Shown here: one piece after another, positions 60,965 through 64,000 of the stretch
Layout: each line of letters opens with the position of its first letter
How positions within the stretch are numbered: the stretch's first letter is position 1
Assembly (NCBI GenBank): GCA_003282985.1
Contig: QBYE01000002.1
Location: 32,399-96,398 of the forward strand
Origin: Pelagibacteraceae bacterium AG-325-E08
GTDB taxonomy: Bacteria > Pseudomonadota > Alphaproteobacteria > Pelagibacterales > Pelagibacteraceae
Length of the DNA: 64,000 nucleotides
Reading direction: 5' to 3'
The notes under the pieces: generated by a model
The model's database searches: none
Seen by the model: the letters and a program-made list of their open reading frames with translations, nothing else
Told to the model about the DNA's origin: nothing
Made by a program: the position numbers and the translations under genes

Positions 60965-62749
60965 TTATTTTTTCAATTTAAAAGATAAATTCAACTCTTT
61001 TAACTGACTTTCATTCACGTCAGAGGGTGCATTCATCATTAAATCTTGAGCATTTTGATTCATTGGAAACATAGTTACTTCTCTAATATTTTTTTCATTA
61101 GCTAAAAGCATAACTATTCTATCAATACCTGGTGCTATTCCTCCATGAGGTGGCGCTCCATAACTTAAGGCATTAATCATGCCACTAAATTTTTCATCCA
61201 CCTGCTTTTTATCATAACCCGCGATTGAAAATAATTTATACATTAGTTCAGGAATATGATTTCTAATTGCACCAGAAGAAAGCTCAATGCCGTTACATAC
61301 AATATCGTATTGAAAAGCAAGTATATCTAAAGGATTATCAAAATTAATTTTGTCTAAATCTCCTTGAGGCATAGAGAAAGGATTATGACTAAATTTAATC
61401 TTATTAGTCTGGTCATCTTTTTCAAACATAGGGTAATCAACTATCCAGCAAAAAGCAAATGTATCATCATCAATTAAATCTAGATCATCTGCTATCTTGC
61501 CTCTTGCCAGAGAAGTAATTCTCTCTAATTCTTTTTGATTGTTACAAGCTAAAAAAATACTATCTCCAATTTTTGCTCCTGTTTTTTGCATTATTTCCTC
61601 TAAAGATTCCTTAGAAAAAAATTTACCTATAGGTCCTTTGGCAGATATTTCATTATTCTTTTCAAATGTAAAATAAGCTAAACCTGAAGAACCTTGTTCT
61701 TTAGCCCATTTATCAATATTATCAAAAAAGCTTCTTGGTTTATCTTTAGTTTTTTTAGTAACAATACATCTTACTTGAGATCCTGATTTGACAAGTTTTT
61801 TAAAGATTTCAAAAGATACGTCATCCCTTAAAAAAACTTCAGTAATATCATTTATGATTAATGGGTTTCTCAGATCAGGTTTGTCACTTCCATATTTTGC
61901 TAATGCATCAGCATAAGAAATTCTTGGAAATTTTTCAGAAATTAATTTTTTGTTTGAAAATTTTTTAAAAGTATTAATTAATAGTTCTTCAACCACTTTA
62001 AAAACATCTTCTTGTTCAACAAATGACATTTCTAAATCTAATTGATAAAATTCTCCTGGACTTCGATCAGCTCTAGCATCTTCATCTCTAAAACATGGAG
62101 CAATTTGAAAATATTTATCAAATCCTGAGACCATTATAAGTTGTTTAAATTGTTGTGGAGCTTGAGGTAAAGCATAAAATTTTCCAGGGTTCAATCTGCT
62201 TGGAACAAGAAAGTCTCTTGCACCCTCCGGGCTCGAAGAAGTAAGTATTGGTGTTTGAAATTCCAAAAACCCAATTGTATTCATTTCACTTCTTATAAAT
62301 GAAATAACTTTTGACCTTAGAATTATATTTTCATGAATTTTTTTTCTTCGTAAATCTAAATACCTATATTTTAATCTAATCTCTTCTGCGTATTCTTGAT
62401 CAGTAAAAACAGGCATTGGTAATTCTTTGCAAGTACCTAAAACTGTAAAATTTTCAATTGAAATCTCAATTTCTCCTGTTTCAATATCTTTATTGATAGT
62501 TTCTTTAGATCTATTAACAACCCTACCTTCAACTTTTATTACTGTTTCAAGTTGTATTTTTTCTAACTCTTTAAAGTTTTTATTTTCTTGATCTATTATA
62601 CATTGAGTAATTCCATAATTATCTCTAAGATCTATAAATAATAAATTTCCATGATCACGTTTTTTGTTAATCCAGCCTGAAATAACTATACTTTTACCAA
62701 CATTATTTTTTCTAAGCTCATTACAGGTATGACTTCTATATTTATTCAA
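60965..62749 (-). CDS. aspS: aspartyl-tRNA synthetase
   Basis: RSHTCNELRKNNVGKSIVISGWI, FQIAPCFRDEDARADR, GAPPHGGIAPGIDRIVMLL. Confidence 0.96.
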   Translation of the reverse strand: MNKYRSHTCNELRKNNVGKSIVISGWINKKRDHGNLLFIDLRDNYGITQCIIDQENKNFKELEKIQLETVIKVEGRVVNRSKETINKDIETGEIEISIENFTVLGTCKELPMPVFTDQEYAEEIRLKYRYLDLRRKKIHENIILRSKVISFIRSEMNTIGFLEFQTPILTSSSPEGARDFLVPSRLNPGKFYALPQAPQQFKQLIMVSGFDKYFQIAPCFRDEDARADRSPGEFYQLDLEMSFVEQEDVFKVVEELLINTFKKFSNKKLISEKFPRISYADALAKYGSDKPDLRNPLIINDITEVFLRDDVSFEIFKKLVKSGSQVRCIVTKKTKDKPRSFFDNIDKWAKEQGSSGLAYFTFEKNNEISAKGPIGKFFSKESLEEIMQKTGAKIGDSIFLACNNQKELERITSLARGKIADDLDLIDDDTFAFCWIVDYPMFEKDDQTNKIKFSHNPFSMPQGDLDKINFDNPLDILAFQYDIVCNGIELSSGAIRNHIPELMYKLFSIAGYDKKQVDEKFSGMINALSYGAPPHGGIAPGIDRIVMLLANEKNIREVTMFPMNQNAQDLMMNAPSDVNESQLKELNLSFKLKK

Positions 62750-63424
62750 TTATTCCCCCAGAACTTCTTTAATAATTTTAAAATCAATTGATCTTTTTTT
62801 TTTTAAACTTACTTCGTCGATCTTATATATGAAATCAATTATTTTTCCATATGATCTATCAATTCTTTTAATAATGTAGTGAATTAACTTTTTATCTAAC
62901 GATATTTGGCGATCAGATAAATTTTTTAAAATTAAGGCAAATATCAGTTCATCGTCAGGTTTTTCTATATTTTGTAAAAGAAAATTTTTTGATCTTGATT
63001 TTAAATCAATTAAATTAAAATCAATATCTACTATCGGTTGATTAGAGGTTACAATTAAATATTTGTTGTCTTGTTCAACAATATTACAAAGCGTAAAAAA
63101 TAGATCTTCTTTGATTTCTTTACTTAAATTTTCTAAAACTATGTTTTGATGAACTTTAATTTCACCCAAATGATCATTATTAAGTAGGCTTGCCTCTAAT
63201 TTTATTCCATTAAATTTTTTTAAGAAAATATTAATTAAATGTGATTTGCCAGAAAATTTTTCTCCACTGATATTTAGAAAGTTTTTTTCCCATTTTGGCC
63301 ATTTAATTAATAAATCAAATATATGTCTATTACTTTTTGAAACATAAAAATCATCATCTGTAAAATTTTGACCATAATCAAATTTGATTATTTCTTGATT
63401 AAGATCTTTCATTTTAAGACCCAT
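62750..63424 (-). CDS. DnaA-like regulatory inactivation protein (HdaA-type)
   Basis: Degenerate DnaA-like AAA+ protein, FLNISGEKFSGKSHLINIF, IDRSYGKIIDFIYKID. Confidence 0.8.
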   Translation of the reverse strand: MGLKMKDLNQEIIKFDYGQNFTDDDFYVSKSNRHIFDLLIKWPKWEKNFLNISGEKFSGKSHLINIFLKKFNGIKLEASLLNNDHLGEIKVHQNIVLENLSKEIKEDLFFTLCNIVEQDNKYLIVTSNQPIVDIDFNLIDLKSRSKNFLLQNIEKPDDELIFALILKNLSDRQISLDKKLIHYIIKRIDRSYGKIIDFIYKIDEVSLKKKRSIDFKIIKEVLGE

Positions 63425-64000
63425 GTTTTATTTTGAGTATTAAAATTAAAATTTTGTTTTCCCATTGATTTTAAAAAAATATCTGGTGTACCATTATATA
63501 TAATTTGATAATATATAAAATCTTTATCAAATTTTGATATAAAGTAATCATAAATTAAACTAATTTCATCTAAAGTATTTTCTAAACGAGACACTTTTAA
63601 ATTATCTCCACTATTAACTTTAATGTAGATTGGTAATTTAATAGATGTATTAATTTGATTAAAATTTTTCCAATAATCTTCATACATTATCTTTAAACTT
63701 TTAATAATAGTGCTCAACTGATCTGTATTATTTGTATCAATATTTGAAAATGATTCGTTAATTAAAAAAACCTTATCGTTAACAGTAATCCTTGATAATA
63801 TTCTTATAGTTTTTTGATTAATAAAGATTAATGCAACGATAGAGTCATCTAAATAATATTTACTTGTTATTTCTTTAAAGTCATATTGTTCGATGAGATC
63901 ATATTGTTTTTTTATCAAGTTTAGATCTTCAAGATCTTCTGTGGGTAAAATATATTCTATCAGATAAAAACTTTCACTATCATTGTTCCATTGATCATAA
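63409..64000 (-). CDS. DUF2066-like protein, 5' end outside the window
   Basis: Open reading frame continues upstream to the window edge (YDQWNNDSESFYLIEYILPTEDLEDLNLIKKQ...); adjacent to the hdaA-like gene. Confidence 0.6.
   Translation of the reverse strand, partial: YDQWNNDSESFYLIEYILPTEDLEDLNLIKKQYDLIEQYDFKEITSKYYLDDSIVALIFINQKTIRILSRITVNDKVFLINESFSNIDTNNTDQLSTIIKSLKIMYEDYWKNFNQINTSIKLPIYIKVNSGDNLKVSRLENTLDEISLIYDYFISKFDKDFIYYQIIYNGTPDIFLKSMGKQNFNFNTQNKTWVLK

Noticed and set aside
1-64000. CRISPR arrays, prophage, transposons, tRNA/rRNA genes
   Set aside because: No regularly spaced repeats, integrase/transposase or cloverleaf signatures were seen in the few intergenic gaps; a tRNAscan/CRISPR search would be needed to exclude them formally.

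Overview
This 64 kb AT-rich, very gene-dense window looks like a SAR11 / Candidatus Pelagibacter-type alphaproteobacterial chromosome, judging by gene content, compactness and Lys/Ile/Asn-rich proteins. It carries about 75 protein genes and no rRNA, tRNA, CRISPR array or transposase that I could recognise. Recognisable blocks are: mnmA-cysQ-recX; a small sugar/FkbM/GT9 cassette; amtB; hup; rseP; a DEAD-box helicase; a ScfR-type regulator divergent from aceA (isocitrate lyase); a sugar-nucleotide cassette with a GcvT/DmdA-like protein; an ABC exporter; an SSS transporter preceded by a TPP riboswitch; a TctABC + FAH + SDR + PdxA + rhamnonate-dehydratase-like sugar-acid cluster; ALDH/DUF779; glnA; iscR-sufBCDSU-sufT-sufA; anmK/tyrS; prfB with a programmed frameshift; mrcA; rne; thiSG; aroQ-accBC; NDUFA12; an orphan NrdJ C-terminal-like protein; aspS; hdaA and a DUF2066-like gene. 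The observations I rate highest are: (1) a structured, strand-asymmetric RNA element in the amtB 3' UTR; (2) a motif shared at nearly the same distance upstream of amtB and glnA; (3) an in-frame stop splitting the ScfR-type regulator, next to a dense TGTAAAT repeat array; (4) a perfect intrinsic terminator inside the start of tctB; (5) an orphan NrdJ C-terminal-domain protein; and (6) several unlisted microproteins. All family calls were made by eye from the translations. No database search was run.
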